Of a stretch of 45,224 nt of DNA, positions 15,071 to 23,234 are shown one piece after another. The stretch covers positions 1-45,224 of the forward strand of contig NZ_JAHLYP010000046.1 of the NCBI RefSeq assembly GCF_025127995.1, written 5' to 3'. Every line of letters begins with the position of its first letter. The first letter of the stretch is position 1. A program made the position numbers and the translations under genes. The notes beneath the pieces are model-generated. The model had not been told where the DNA came from and did not search any database. It saw only the letters and a list, made by a program, of their open reading frames with translations. This DNA is from Synechococcus sp. CS-1332 (GTDB lineage Bacteria; Cyanobacteriota; Cyanobacteriia; PCC-6307; Cyanobiaceae).

Positions 15071-17863
15071 TTGACGGAACGGCGGATGCATCTGGTGCGC
15101 TGGGGGCTCACCACCGGCTGGCTGCTGATCATTGCTTCGCTTCTGTACGACCCGTTCACGCCCCGGTTCACCGAGCCCGACCACCCCTGGAGCCCCCTGC
15201 GCCTGCCGGACGCCTGCGTGCCGGTGCAGGGCGCCTGCCTCACAGAGGCCCCCTATCCCCTTGGCACCACGCTGTTCTGGGGCCTGGTGGTGCCGTCGGG
15301 GATCTTCATCCTGCTTGTCTTCGGCCATGAGCTGTGGCGGCGGATCTGCCCCCTCTCCTTCCTCTCCCAGATCCCCCGTGCCCTGGGGCTGCAGCGCCAG
15401 ATCGCCAAGGTGAACCCCAAAACCGGCGAGAAGCGCCTGCAGCTGGCCAAGGTGCCGGCCGATTCCTGGCTGGGGAAGCATTACTCCCGGCTGCAGTTCG
15501 GCTGGCTGTTTGTGGGCCTCTGCGGCCGCATCCTCTTCTTCAACGCCGACCGCCTGGTGCTGTTCGCCTGGCTCAGCTTCACCATCGTCTGTGCGATCGC
15601 CGTGGGCTGGTTCTATGGCGGCAAGAGCTGGTGCCAGTACTTCTGCCCGATGGCGCCGGTGCAGAGCGTCTTCTCCACCCCCACCGGCCTGCTGGGCAGC
15701 AAGGCCCACATGGCCAGCACGCCGATCACCCAGTCGATGTGCCGCAGCGTGCAGCCCGATGGCAGCGAGCAGAGCGCCTGCGTGGCCTGCCAGCAGCCCT
15801 GCATCGACATCGATGCCGAGCGCACCTACTGGGCCAAGCTGCCCAGCCCCGCCTTCGCCTTCGAGCGCTACGGCTACGTGGGCCTGGTGGTGGGGTACTT
15901 CGTCTACTACTACCTCTATGCCGGCAACTGGGAGTACTACTTCTCCGGCGTCTGGCTGCGCCAGGAGGACCAGCTGGCCCAGCTGCTGCGGCCGGGCTTC
16001 TTCCTGTTCGGCCAGCCGATCGATGTGCCCAAGCTGGTGGCGGTGCCCCTGGTCCTGGGGCTGTGCACCTGGCTGGGAACGGTCGCGGGCCGGGCGGTCG
16101 AGTCGGCCCTGCGCACCCGGGTGCGGCGCCGCGGCGCCGAGCCCGACCGCGAGCGGATCCGCCACCGGGTGTTCGTGGTGGCCACCTTCCTGGTGTTCAA
16201 CTTCTTCTTCCTGTTCGCCGGCCGCCCCCTGCTGCTGCTCGCACCGGCCTGGGCGCAGTACCTGTTCGACGTGACCCTGGTGGCCGTCAGCACCCTCTGG
16301 CTCTACCGGGCCTGGAGCCGCTCCCCCGAGCTCTACGGCCGCGAGAACCTGGCCGAGCGCTTCCGCAAGCAGCTCACCCGCCTCGATCTCGATGTGGGCC
16401 GCTACCTCGATGGCCGCTCCCTCGCCGACCTGGGCACCGAGGAGGTGTATGTGCTGGCCAAGGTGCTGCCCGGCTTCACCGGCCAGAAGCGGCATGAGGC
16501 CTACAAGGGCGTGGTGCGGGAGGCCCTCGAGGAGGGTTTCGTCAATGCCGCCAGCAGCCTGGAGGTGCTCAAGCAGATGCGCCTCTCCCTCGGCATCAGC
16601 GACAGCGAGCACCGCACGCTGCTTGAAGAACTCGGCGTGGAGGATCCCGGGCTGCTGGATCCAGACAGCCGCCGCAGCCTGGAGGACCAGATCCGCCTCA
16701 GCGGCTACCGCAAGTCGCTGGAGCGGCTGATGCTGGTGCAGCGCCTCGGCGAAGGCCCCGACGCCGGTCAGTCCGGGGCGGATGGCGAGGCTCTGCAGGC
16801 GCTGCGGCGCGAGTACGGCATCTCCTCGCGTGAAGAGGAGAAGGTGCTGGACGACCTCTCCCCCACGGCTGCGGCGATCCACAAGGTGGAGCTGCTGCTG
16901 GGGCGGCTGCCGGCCCTCACCGACGGCTACCGGGCCCTGCACCAGAGCGCCCTGCGTCACCAGTCCGCCGTGCTGGCCCTGCTCGACGACCGCCTGCAGC
17001 TGCGCAAGGAACTGACCCTGCGGGCGATTCTCGACGGCCTGGCCACCCTCCAGGAGGATCCGGCGGTGCCGGGCCTGGTGAAGCGCCTGCAGGCCATCGC
17101 CCCCCTGGAGCTGCCGGAGCTGCTGCGCCGGGAGGGCTGGGAGCGCCGCCTGCCGGCGGCCGTCGCCCAGACCCTCGCCCATCCCGGTGGCGAGGCCCCC
17201 TCCTGTTCCCTGGAGGTGCCCGTGGACGACACCCTCAGCTTCCTGGCCAGCCTGGCCGCCGACCCCAGCCCGACGCTCTCGTCGGCCTCCCTCTTCCTGA
17301 CGGCCTGCCTCGATGGCGGCCGGGCCCGGGCCCTGGCGGCCGAGCTGGCTGTGCCCGGGGCCCCACCCCTGCTGCGCCAGACCGCCGGGACCGTGGAGGG
17401 TCTCCACGGTCCGCCGCAGTTGGCTGAATTCCCGGAGCTGGAGAAGCGCGTGTTCCTGGCCACCAGCGATTTCTTCCGCCGCAGTGATGCCGACACCCTC
17501 GATGCCCTGGCGGCCCAGGCCGATGTGCGCAGCTTCGCCAGAGGGGAGCTGATCACCGAGGCGGGCGACACCTGCCGCGAACTGCTGCTGCTGATCGAGG
17601 GCCGGGCCCGGGTCCAGCACCGGGACGGGCAGCGGACCTGGGTGGAGGATCTCCAGCCCGGACGGGTGCTCGATGAGCTCCAGGTGCTGACCCACAGCGC
17701 CTCCGAGAGCACGATCGTGGCCGAGGCCGACGGCACCCGCCTGCTGGCCGTGCCGGTGGATTCCTTCGATGCGGTGCTGGAGCGGGATCCCGATTTCGCC
17801 CGCCGGGTGCTGGAACTGGAGAGTGGCCAGCTGCAGCGGCTGATGCGTGCCGGCAGCGTCTGA
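15071..17863 (+). CDS. Membrane polyferredoxin (NapH/NosR-like) fused to a cNMP-binding-like domain
   Basis: This is a 930-residue fusion. Residues 1 to about 420 form a multi-span membrane unit with Fe-S ligands: Cys93 in RRICPLSF, Cys188-x3-Cys192-Pro in SWCQYFCPMAPVQ, Cys224, and Cys237-x2-Cys240-x3-Cys244 in CVACQQPC. The pattern is that of NapH/NosR/CcoG-type electron-transfer proteins, though the first CxxxCP motif has lost its first Cys. A charged helical region of about 370 residues follows. It contains an internal repeat (LSLGISDSEHRTLLEEL near 505 and YGISSREEEKVLDDL near 580). From about 800 to 925 lies a CNB/Crp-like fold (GELITEAGDTCRELLLLIEG) whose phosphate-binding cassette is degenerate (GRVLDELQVLTHSASES, no RxA). 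It is the first gene of a four-gene operon; a 63-base gap follows. Confidence 0.8.
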   Translation: MTERRMHLVRWGLTTGWLLIIASLLYDPFTPRFTEPDHPWSPLRLPDACVPVQGACLTEAPYPLGTTLFWGLVVPSGIFILLVFGHELWRRICPLSFLSQIPRALGLQRQIAKVNPKTGEKRLQLAKVPADSWLGKHYSRLQFGWLFVGLCGRILFFNADRLVLFAWLSFTIVCAIAVGWFYGGKSWCQYFCPMAPVQSVFSTPTGLLGSKAHMASTPITQSMCRSVQPDGSEQSACVACQQPCIDIDAERTYWAKLPSPAFAFERYGYVGLVVGYFVYYYLYAGNWEYYFSGVWLRQEDQLAQLLRPGFFLFGQPIDVPKLVAVPLVLGLCTWLGTVAGRAVESALRTRVRRRGAEPDRERIRHRVFVVATFLVFNFFFLFAGRPLLLLAPAWAQYLFDVTLVAVSTLWLYRAWSRSPELYGRENLAERFRKQLTRLDLDVGRYLDGRSLADLGTEEVYVLAKVLPGFTGQKRHEAYKGVVREALEEGFVNAASSLEVLKQMRLSLGISDSEHRTLLEELGVEDPGLLDPDSRRSLEDQIRLSGYRKSLERLMLVQRLGEGPDAGQSGADGEALQALRREYGISSREEEKVLDDLSPTAAAIHKVELLLGRLPALTDGYRALHQSALRHQSAVLALLDDRLQLRKELTLRAILDGLATLQEDPAVPGLVKRLQAIAPLELPELLRREGWERRLPAAVAQTLAHPGGEAPSCSLEVPVDDTLSFLASLAADPSPTLSSASLFLTACLDGGRARALAAELAVPGAPPLLRQTAGTVEGLHGPPQLAEFPELEKRVFLATSDFFRRSDADTLDALAAQADVRSFARGELITEAGDTCRELLLLIEGRARVQHRDGQRTWVEDLQPGRVLDELQVLTHSASESTIVAEADGTRLLAVPVDSFDAVLERDPDFARRVLELESGQLQRLMRAGSV

Positions 17864-17916
17864 AACCGGCCGGGGGAGCCTCGCTTAAGTTCCCAGCACC
17901 GCAATCCGATCCTCCC

Positions 17917-17921
17917 GGAGG
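17917..17921 (+). promoter_or_regulatory. Ribosome-binding site favouring the TTG start at 17927
   Basis: GGAGG at 17917-17921 is five bases before TTG 17927 but runs into the in-frame GTG at 17921, so that GTG is unlikely to be the start. Confidence 0.6.
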
Positions 17922-17926
17922 TGCCC

Positions 17927-19549
17927 TTGGCGTTCACAGGCCCCGCGTCCGAGCTTCGCTTCGATTCCCCTGGCCCCGGCTTCTGGGAACTCGATCCCGT
18001 TCACTTCCCCCGGCCGGCCACCTGCTACTGGAGCGCCATCCACCCGCCGGCCTTCCAGCGCGGCACGAGCGAGTTCGCCCGTTCCTACGGAATGGTGATC
18101 GAGGCGCTCGAGATGGCGTACGTGAACGGCTTCGCCTACAAGCGGGTGACGCCGCTCGATCCTGCCGACGCCCCCGGGCGGTTCGCCCGGGCCGAGGCGG
18201 TGTTCGCCCAGAAGTATTGGCGCGAGCAGCTGCGCGACTGGAACGGGACGTTCAAGCCGGCGGCGATCCAGGCGCACCGCGCCCTGCAGGCCATCGATCC
18301 GGAGGCTCTCTCCGATGACGCCCTGGTGGCCCACCTGGGCCGTTGCCGCGACCACCACGCCCAGATGCTCTATCAGCACATGCGGTTCACGGCGGCCGCG
18401 ATCGTGCCCACCGGCGACTTCCTCGCCCATGTCGGCGATTGGACCGGCCTGCCGGCGGCCCAGCTGCTCGGCCTGATGCGGGGCAGCTCACCGGTGTCGG
18501 CGGGGGCGTCGGCCGAGCTCGGAGTGCTGATTGGGGCCATCCGCCGAGATCCGCGGGCCAAGGAGCTGCTGGAGGCCCCCGGGGAGGCGGGCGCGATGCT
18601 TGCCCAGCTGCGCGGCCTGGAGGGGGGCACCGGCGAAGCGGCTAGCGCCTACCTCGATCTGGTGGGCTACCGGCTGCTGGATGGGTTCGACATCTCCAAC
18701 CCCTGTGCCCTTGAGCTGCCCGACGCCCTGTGCCGCGCCATCCGGGCCGCCGTGGCCGAGCAGGCCGTTCCTTCCGATCTGCAGGACCGCATCGCCACCG
18801 TGCGCGCCGCGGTGCCGGAGGCGCACCGCAGCCAGTTCGATGAGCTGCTCGAAGAGGCCAGGCTCACCTACCCGATCCGCGATGAACGGGGGGTGTTCAG
18901 CGACATCTGGGCGTCGGGGCTGATGCGGCGGGCGACCCTGGCCGCCGGCCGGCGCCTGGCGGACCGGGGCCGTCTCCACGATCCGCTCCATCTCCTCGAT
19001 GCCGACCTCGACGAGATGGCCGCCCTGCTGGGCGGCAGCGCCGACCCCGGCGCCGATGCCCTCGCCGCCCGCGCCGCCCACAGTTCCCGGGAGGCACCGG
19101 CCACGATCGGCACCCCGCCGCCCATGCCGGACCTGGCCGCTCTGCCCGCCGCCGCCGCCCGCATGATGCGTGCCACCGGCCTGGCCCTCGACGCCCTCTT
19201 CGGCAGTTCGGTGGCCCCCCACGAAGCCGATCGGCTGCGCGGTCTGGCGGCCAGCCAGGGGGTCGTTGAGGGGCCTGCCCGTCTGGTGTCCCAGGCTTCC
19301 GAGTTCGGCCGGATCCAGCGCGGCGACATCCTGGTCACCGCCTCGACCACCGAGGCCTTCAACATCCTGCTGCCCCTGCTGGGCGGCATCGTGACCGACA
19401 GCGGCGGCCTGCTCTCCCACGCGGCAATCGTGGCCCGGGAGTACGGCATCCCCGGCGTGGTGGGCACCCGCGAGGCCACCCAGCGCATCGCCGATGGGCA
19501 GCGCCTGCGGGTGGACGGCAGTGCCGGTGAGGTGACGGTGTTGGTATGA
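17927..19549 (+). CDS. PEP-utilising-enzyme half: central region plus phosphohistidine swivelling domain
   Basis: The protein is about 540 residues. The C-terminal 100 residues are a PEP-utiliser mobile domain with the catalytic phosphohistidine (about residue 498) in GGLLSHAAIVAREYGIPGVV, matching the pattern of rifampin phosphotransferase and PEP-synthase relatives. The first 430 residues hold a helical region opening SPGPGFWELDPVHFPRP, with EALEMAYVNGFAYKRV and PTGDFLAHVGDWTGLP. That is unlike the PEP/pyruvate barrel and closer to the substrate-binding part of rifampin-phosphotransferase-like proteins. There is no ATP-grasp domain here; it is supplied by the next gene, which overlaps by four bases (ATGA at 19546). 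The order is the reverse of the fused enzymes. The phosphorylated substrate is unknown. Confidence 0.8.
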   Translation: MAFTGPASELRFDSPGPGFWELDPVHFPRPATCYWSAIHPPAFQRGTSEFARSYGMVIEALEMAYVNGFAYKRVTPLDPADAPGRFARAEAVFAQKYWREQLRDWNGTFKPAAIQAHRALQAIDPEALSDDALVAHLGRCRDHHAQMLYQHMRFTAAAIVPTGDFLAHVGDWTGLPAAQLLGLMRGSSPVSAGASAELGVLIGAIRRDPRAKELLEAPGEAGAMLAQLRGLEGGTGEAASAYLDLVGYRLLDGFDISNPCALELPDALCRAIRAAVAEQAVPSDLQDRIATVRAAVPEAHRSQFDELLEEARLTYPIRDERGVFSDIWASGLMRRATLAAGRRLADRGRLHDPLHLLDADLDEMAALLGGSADPGADALAARAAHSSREAPATIGTPPPMPDLAALPAAAARMMRATGLALDALFGSSVAPHEADRLRGLAASQGVVEGPARLVSQASEFGRIQRGDILVTASTTEAFNILLPLLGGIVTDSGGLLSHAAIVAREYGIPGVVGTREATQRIADGQRLRVDGSAGEVTVLV

Positions 19550-20364
19550 GCCGGGTCGTTCCCCTCGAAGCGGCCCTCGAGCTCTCGCGCTTTGGTGCCA
19601 AGGCCGTGGGCCTGGGGCAGGCCCTTCGCGACGGCCTGCCGGTGCCCAGTGGATTCGCCCTCGCCGCCGATCTGGTGGAGGCGGTGGCCGGCGGCGACGA
19701 TGACGCCATCGCTGAGGTGCTGGTGGCGGTGGGCGGCCTGGACGGTCCCCTGGCGGTCCGCTCCTCCGCCATCGATGAGGACGGCGTCGCCGCCAGCTTC
19801 GCCGGCCAGCACCTGACCCTGCTCAACGTCCCCTCGCTGGAGGCGCTGGCCGAGGCGCTGCGGGCTGTGTGGTGGTCGGCGAACTCCGATGCCGCCATCA
19901 GCTACCGCAAGCGGGTCGGCCTGTTCAGCCGCCCCAGCGTCGGCGTCGTCGTCCAGACGCTGCTCTCCCCTGTCAGTGCCGGGGTGATGTTCACGCGCCA
20001 TCCCGTGACCGGTGCGGACGAGCGGGTGATCGAGGCGAGCTGGGGCCTGGGGGAGGCGGTGGTGGCGGGCCTGGTGATCCCCGACCACATCTGCCTCGAT
20101 CGGGCCGGGCAGGTGCGGGAGTGCCGGCCGGGCTACAAGGCCGTGGCGATCCGTCCGCTGGCCGGTGGCGGCACCCAGGAGGAAAAACTTCCGCCCGAGC
20201 TGGTGGAGCAGCTCTGCCTCGATGAGGCCCAGCTGCTGGCCCTGAACCGCCTCGCCCTGCGCTGCGAAGAGGTCTACGGCCCCGGACGTGACTTGGAGTG
20301 GGCGTTTGCCGATGGCACCTTGGTTCTGCTTCAGTGCCGAGCCATCACGAAGGCCGGACCCTGA
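19546..20364 (+). CDS. PEP/pyruvate-dikinase-type ATP-grasp half enzyme
   Basis: The 272-residue protein is a free-standing ATP-binding domain of the PPDK/PEP-synthase family. It has FGAKAVGLGQALRDGLPVP at the N-terminus, LAVRSSAIDEDGVAASFAG, a GQHLTLLNV strand, VSAGVMFTRHPVTGADE, VIEASWGLGEAVVAGLVIPD, and LEWAFADGTLVLLQCRAIT at the end. These are the nucleotide and metal contacts that phosphorylate the swivelling His. It has no His domain of its own. Overlaps of four bases with the upstream gene and one base (TGATG) with the downstream gene show strong translational coupling. It most likely phosphorylates the His of the upstream protein to make one split enzyme. Confidence 0.85.
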   Translation: MSRVVPLEAALELSRFGAKAVGLGQALRDGLPVPSGFALAADLVEAVAGGDDDAIAEVLVAVGGLDGPLAVRSSAIDEDGVAASFAGQHLTLLNVPSLEALAEALRAVWWSANSDAAISYRKRVGLFSRPSVGVVVQTLLSPVSAGVMFTRHPVTGADERVIEASWGLGEAVVAGLVIPDHICLDRAGQVRECRPGYKAVAIRPLAGGGTQEEKLPPELVEQLCLDEAQLLALNRLALRCEEVYGPGRDLEWAFADGTLVLLQCRAITKAGP

Positions 20365-20774
20365 TGCGCGGTGCCCCCGTCGAAGTGCTGCAGCGCGTGC
20401 CGCTGTTCGCCGATCTGAGCCTCGAGGAGCTGCAGCAGATCGCCCTGCTGTTCAAGGAACGGGACTTTGAGGCCGGCGAAACGATCATCCAGGAGGGCTC
20501 CGGTGGCTCCGCCTTCTATGTGATCGAAGCGGGCGAAGCGACGGTTTCGATCCATGGCACACCCCACTCCACGCTCGGCGCCGGTGACTTCTTCGGCGAG
20601 ATCGCCCTGATCGACGACGGCACCCGCATGGCCACGATCACCGCCGCCAGCCGCCTCGATTGCTATGGCCTCACCTACTGGGACTTCCGCCCCCTGGTGG
20701 AGGCCAACGGCGTGATCGGCTGGAAGTTGCTGCAGCGCATGGCGATGATGCTGCGTGATGCCCGGGGGGGCTAG
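20364..20774 (+). CDS. Small cyclic-nucleotide-binding domain protein
   Basis: This 136-residue protein is a single Crp/CNB domain: VPLFADLSLEELQQIALLFK at 12-31, FEAGETIIQEGSGGSAFYVI at 35-54, and the phosphate-binding cassette FGEIALIDDGTRMA at 77-90. That cassette keeps Glu79 and Arg88, the two residues that contact the cNMP. A short C-terminal helix follows; there is no DNA-binding or effector domain. It is the last gene of the operon, its ATG overlapping the preceding stop. It could be a sensor subunit for the split dikinase or for the polyferredoxin, whose own CNB domain has a decayed pocket. That role is inferred from linkage. Confidence 0.85.
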   Translation: MRGAPVEVLQRVPLFADLSLEELQQIALLFKERDFEAGETIIQEGSGGSAFYVIEAGEATVSIHGTPHSTLGAGDFFGEIALIDDGTRMATITAASRLDCYGLTYWDFRPLVEANGVIGWKLLQRMAMMLRDARGG

Positions 20775-20807
20775 TCAGCCTGCTCCCCTGAGCGCGCACC
20801 TTTGACC

Positions 20808-21014
20808 TCACTGGTGGGCTTCCTCGATGGCCTTGTCGCGCTGATCCTGGGCGGCATTGACCTGATCCACGGCCTGTCTGGCCTTGTTCATTGGAGCCAG
20901 CAGCGGCGATTCCGCCGGAGCAGGCGCCACGACCTTCGCGGGCGGAGCGGAACCGCAGGCGCCCAGCAGACCGACCAGAAGGCTGAGTCCAACAAGGGCA
21001 GGCCGTGACTTCAC
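20808..21014 (-). CDS. Small lipoprotein
   Basis: From a GTG at 21014 the product is 68 residues: a signal sequence [15 protein letters not shown], a lipobox LGAC with Cys20, a Pro/Ala linker, and a short charged amphipathic helix ([20 protein letters not shown]) that could coil. It is expected to be anchored in a membrane facing the periplasm. It converges on the CNB gene and diverges from mtnA. A much longer frame containing it runs on to 21821 antisense to mtnA and is not credible. Function unknown. Confidence 0.7.
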   Translation of the reverse strand: MKSRPALVGLSLLVGLLGACGSAPPAKVVAPAPAESPLLAPMNKARQAVDQVNAAQDQRDKAIEEAHQ

Positions 21015-21063
21015 CAGGTACGGCCAACGATGTGGGGAAAATCTATCGCCCTGGTTCGGCCCT

Positions 21064-21079
21064 TCCCTGCCGGCAGGGA
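21064..21079. promoter_or_regulatory. 16-base perfect palindrome in the mtnA leader
   Basis: TCCCTGCCGGCAGGGA reads the same on both strands. It is flanked by GGTTC (21053-21057) and GAACC (21086-21090), which extend the dyad. It ends 34 bases before the mtnA ATG, in the gap between mtnA and the divergent lipoprotein gene, so it could be an operator or a leader hairpin. Confidence 0.4.
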
Positions 21080-21113
21080 TGATCGGAACCATCGTTCTGC
21101 TTCTTCCACGACC

Positions 21114-22226
21114 ATGAACATCGACGGCAGGCCCTGGCGCACCATCTGGCTGGAGGACGGTGGCCGCTCGGTCGGCGTGATCGACCAGACCCTGCTGCCG
21201 CACCGCTTCGTCACCCGCTCGCTCACCACCGTCGAGGAGGCGGCCGAGGCGATCGTCACCATGGTGGTGCGGGGTGCGCCCCTGATCGGCGTCACCGGGG
21301 CCTACGGCCTGATGCTGGCCCTGCAGGCCGATCCCTCCGACGGCGCCCTGGCCGCGGCCTTCGATCGCCTCGATGCCACCCGTCCCACCGCCATCAACCT
21401 GCGCTGGGCCCTGGAGCGGGTGCTGCAGCGGGTCCTGCCCCTGGCGCCGGAGCAGCGCGCCGAGGCGGCGCAGGCCGAGGCGGCCGCCATCGCCGAGGAG
21501 GACGTGGCCATGTGCGAGGCGATCGGCGACCACGGCCTGCGCCTGTTTCAGGAGATCGCGGCCCGGCGCCCCGAGGAACGACGCGGCCAGCCCCTGAACG
21601 TGCTCACCCACTGCAATGCCGGTTGGCTGGCCACGGTCGACTGGGGCACGGCCCTGGCGCCGATCTACAAGGCCCACCGCGCCGGCCTGCCGATCCATGT
21701 GTGGGTCGATGAGACCCGGCCCCGCAACCAGGGGGCCAGCCTGACGGCCTTCGAGCTGGGCCGCGAAGGGGTGCCCCACACCGTGATCGTCGACAACGCC
21801 GGCGGGCATCTCATGCAGCACGGCCTGGTGGATGCGGTGATCGTCGGCACCGACCGCACCACCCGCTCAGGCGATGTCTGCAACAAGATCGGCACCTACC
21901 TCAAGGCCCTGGCCGCCCACGACAACGGCGTGCCCTTCTACGTGGCCCTGCCGGCCTCCACCATCGACTGGACCATCGCCGACGGGGTGAACGAGATCCC
22001 GATCGAGGCCCGCTCCCCCCTGGAGGTGACCCGCATCGCCGGCAAGCCCGCGGCAGGGGAGCCCACCAGCGTGCAGCTGGTGCCCGACGGCAGCGAGGGC
22101 TTCAACCCGGCCTTTGATGTCACCCCCGCCCGGCTGGTGACGGCCCTGATCACGGAGCGGGGCGTGGCCCCGGCCAGCGAGGAGGGGCTCAAAGCCCTTT
22201 ACGCCCACCCCGTGGCCCCGCGCTGA
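21114..22226 (+). CDS. mtnA: S-methyl-5-thioribose-1-phosphate isomerase
   Basis: MtnA converts methylthioribose-1-phosphate to methylthioribulose-1-phosphate in the methionine salvage pathway, in the cytosol. From the ATG at 21114 the protein is 370 residues, normal for the family. Motifs: [14 protein letters not shown] at 52-65, the catalytic Cys167 in THCNAG, Asp247 in [19 protein letters not shown], and [11 protein letters not shown] at 228-237. The aliphatic core [13 protein letters not shown] follows. The frame is open a further 28 codons upstream but that part is not family-like. No other salvage gene is adjacent. The leader contains a perfect palindrome. Confidence 0.95.
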   Translation: MNIDGRPWRTIWLEDGGRSVGVIDQTLLPHRFVTRSLTTVEEAAEAIVTMVVRGAPLIGVTGAYGLMLALQADPSDGALAAAFDRLDATRPTAINLRWALERVLQRVLPLAPEQRAEAAQAEAAAIAEEDVAMCEAIGDHGLRLFQEIAARRPEERRGQPLNVLTHCNAGWLATVDWGTALAPIYKAHRAGLPIHVWVDETRPRNQGASLTAFELGREGVPHTVIVDNAGGHLMQHGLVDAVIVGTDRTTRSGDVCNKIGTYLKALAAHDNGVPFYVALPASTIDWTIADGVNEIPIEARSPLEVTRIAGKPAAGEPTSVQLVPDGSEGFNPAFDVTPARLVTALITERGVAPASEEGLKALYAHPVAPR

Positions 22227-22233
22227 GCACGGT

Positions 22234-22653
22234 TCAGAGCGAGGGCCGCAGCAGGCTGATCGGTCCGCCGGCGCCGTCCGGCCGGACCGTCAGGGTGGTG
22301 TAGGTCCAGGTGCCGGCGCTCTGGCGGGCCTCCACGTAGAGGGTGCCGCTGCCTTTGGACCCCTGCAGGGGGATGGCCAGATTGGCCTGGCCCGTGCCAC
22401 CGGAGAGATTGACGCTGCCGGACACCAGCAAGCCCCCGTTGATCGGCGTGCCCAGCCGGCTGATGACCACGGGATCCTTCTGGGCCTTGGCCAGGGCCTG
22501 CTGGTACGGCGTGGACGACTTGATCAGGCCGAACACGAGGCCCACGATCAGGGCGATGAAGCCGGCCAGGCCGGCCACCCCCGTGAGACAGCCGGCCGGC
22601 ACCAGCCATTTCCAGTTGCGGGCCCACCAATTGGGGGCCGGCTTGCTGTCCAT
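22234..22653 (-). CDS. Coa1-family membrane protein
   Basis: This 139-residue protein has one membrane helix (AGLAGFIALIVGLVFGLI, about residues 27-45) after a short basic N-terminus. The soluble domain matches the Coa1/TIMM21-like pattern: SSTPYQQALAKAQKDPVVI, then SRLGTPINGGLLVSGSVNL, PLQGSKGSGTLYVEAR and a final GTWTYTTLTVRP. Coa1 in mitochondria helps assemble cytochrome oxidase; the bacterial role is not established. Its gene converges on mtnA with seven bases between stops and precedes, on the same strand, none of the oxidase genes. Confidence 0.75.
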   Translation of the reverse strand: MDSKPAPNWWARNWKWLVPAGCLTGVAGLAGFIALIVGLVFGLIKSSTPYQQALAKAQKDPVVISRLGTPINGGLLVSGSVNLSGGTGQANLAIPLQGSKGSGTLYVEARQSAGTWTYTTLTVRPDGAGGPISLLRPSL

Positions 22654-22677
22654 GGGGTGACTCTGGTCCGCGACCCC

Positions 22678-23106
22678 TCAGAGCCCTTCGAAGCGGACGT
22701 TGAGGTTGAGCTGGTTGGGGCCGATGGCGGTGGCCTGCAGCACCAGGGCGGCGGACTTGCCGTCGGCGGTGCCATCCACCTTGGTGCCGGAGGGAGGATC
22801 CAGCACCAGGTTGAAGCCCCAGGGGCCCACCACGGTGTTGATCTTGCGCTCGCTATAGCCCTGCTTGGCCAGTGACGCCTTCACCTTGGCGAGCAGCTCC
22901 TCGGGTTTGCCGGGCAGCTGGGTGTTGAGGCTGGTCTGGCCGATCGCATTGGCGGCGAACAGGCTGGCGGCAGGCTTGGGCAGCGGCAGCGCCAGGCCCT
23001 TGAGCAGCGATCCGGCCGGGGTGGCCAGGGCGGCTCCGCCGACCAGGGCGCCGGCCCCCACCAGCACAGAGGTGGAGAGGGCCAGCAGACGGGGACGCCA
23101 GTGCAT
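22678..23106 (-). CDS. Exported hypothetical protein
   Basis: Starting at the ATG at 23106 this 142-residue protein has a typical signal peptide (RPRLLALSTSVLVGAGALVG, cleavage after ALA near residue 29). The mature part contains KPEELLAKVKASLAKQGYSE, then KINTVVGPWGFNLVLDPP and a C-terminal strand pattern ALVLQATAIGPNQLNLNVRF, giving an alpha/beta fold of unknown type. No cysteine remains in the mature chain. It is 24 bases upstream of the Coa1-like gene on the same strand, so the two probably form an operon. Family not recognised. Confidence 0.65.
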   Translation of the reverse strand: MHWRPRLLALSTSVLVGAGALVGGAALATPAGSLLKGLALPLPKPAASLFAANAIGQTSLNTQLPGKPEELLAKVKASLAKQGYSERKINTVVGPWGFNLVLDPPSGTKVDGTADGKSAALVLQATAIGPNQLNLNVRFEGL

Positions 23107-23234
23107 GGCTTGTTCTTCGCGGCAGCAGGGCAACCGTACCCCGATTCTGGAAGCACATCCCGACGTGGCTGAACACACAGGGCCCTAGCGGGGCCATCCT
23201 TTAAACATCGGTATATCGGTCGCCTTTGCGTTCA

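Noticed and set aside
15029-17695. An 888-codon open frame antisense to the polyferredoxin gene
   Set aside because: Composition is Gly/Gln/His-rich shadow sequence with no domain; the plus-strand product has clear Fe-S and CNB motifs.
20808-21821. A 337-codon open frame on the minus strand covering mtnA
   Set aside because: Only its last 68 codons look like protein (a lipoprotein); the rest is antisense to mtnA and open only because of high GC.
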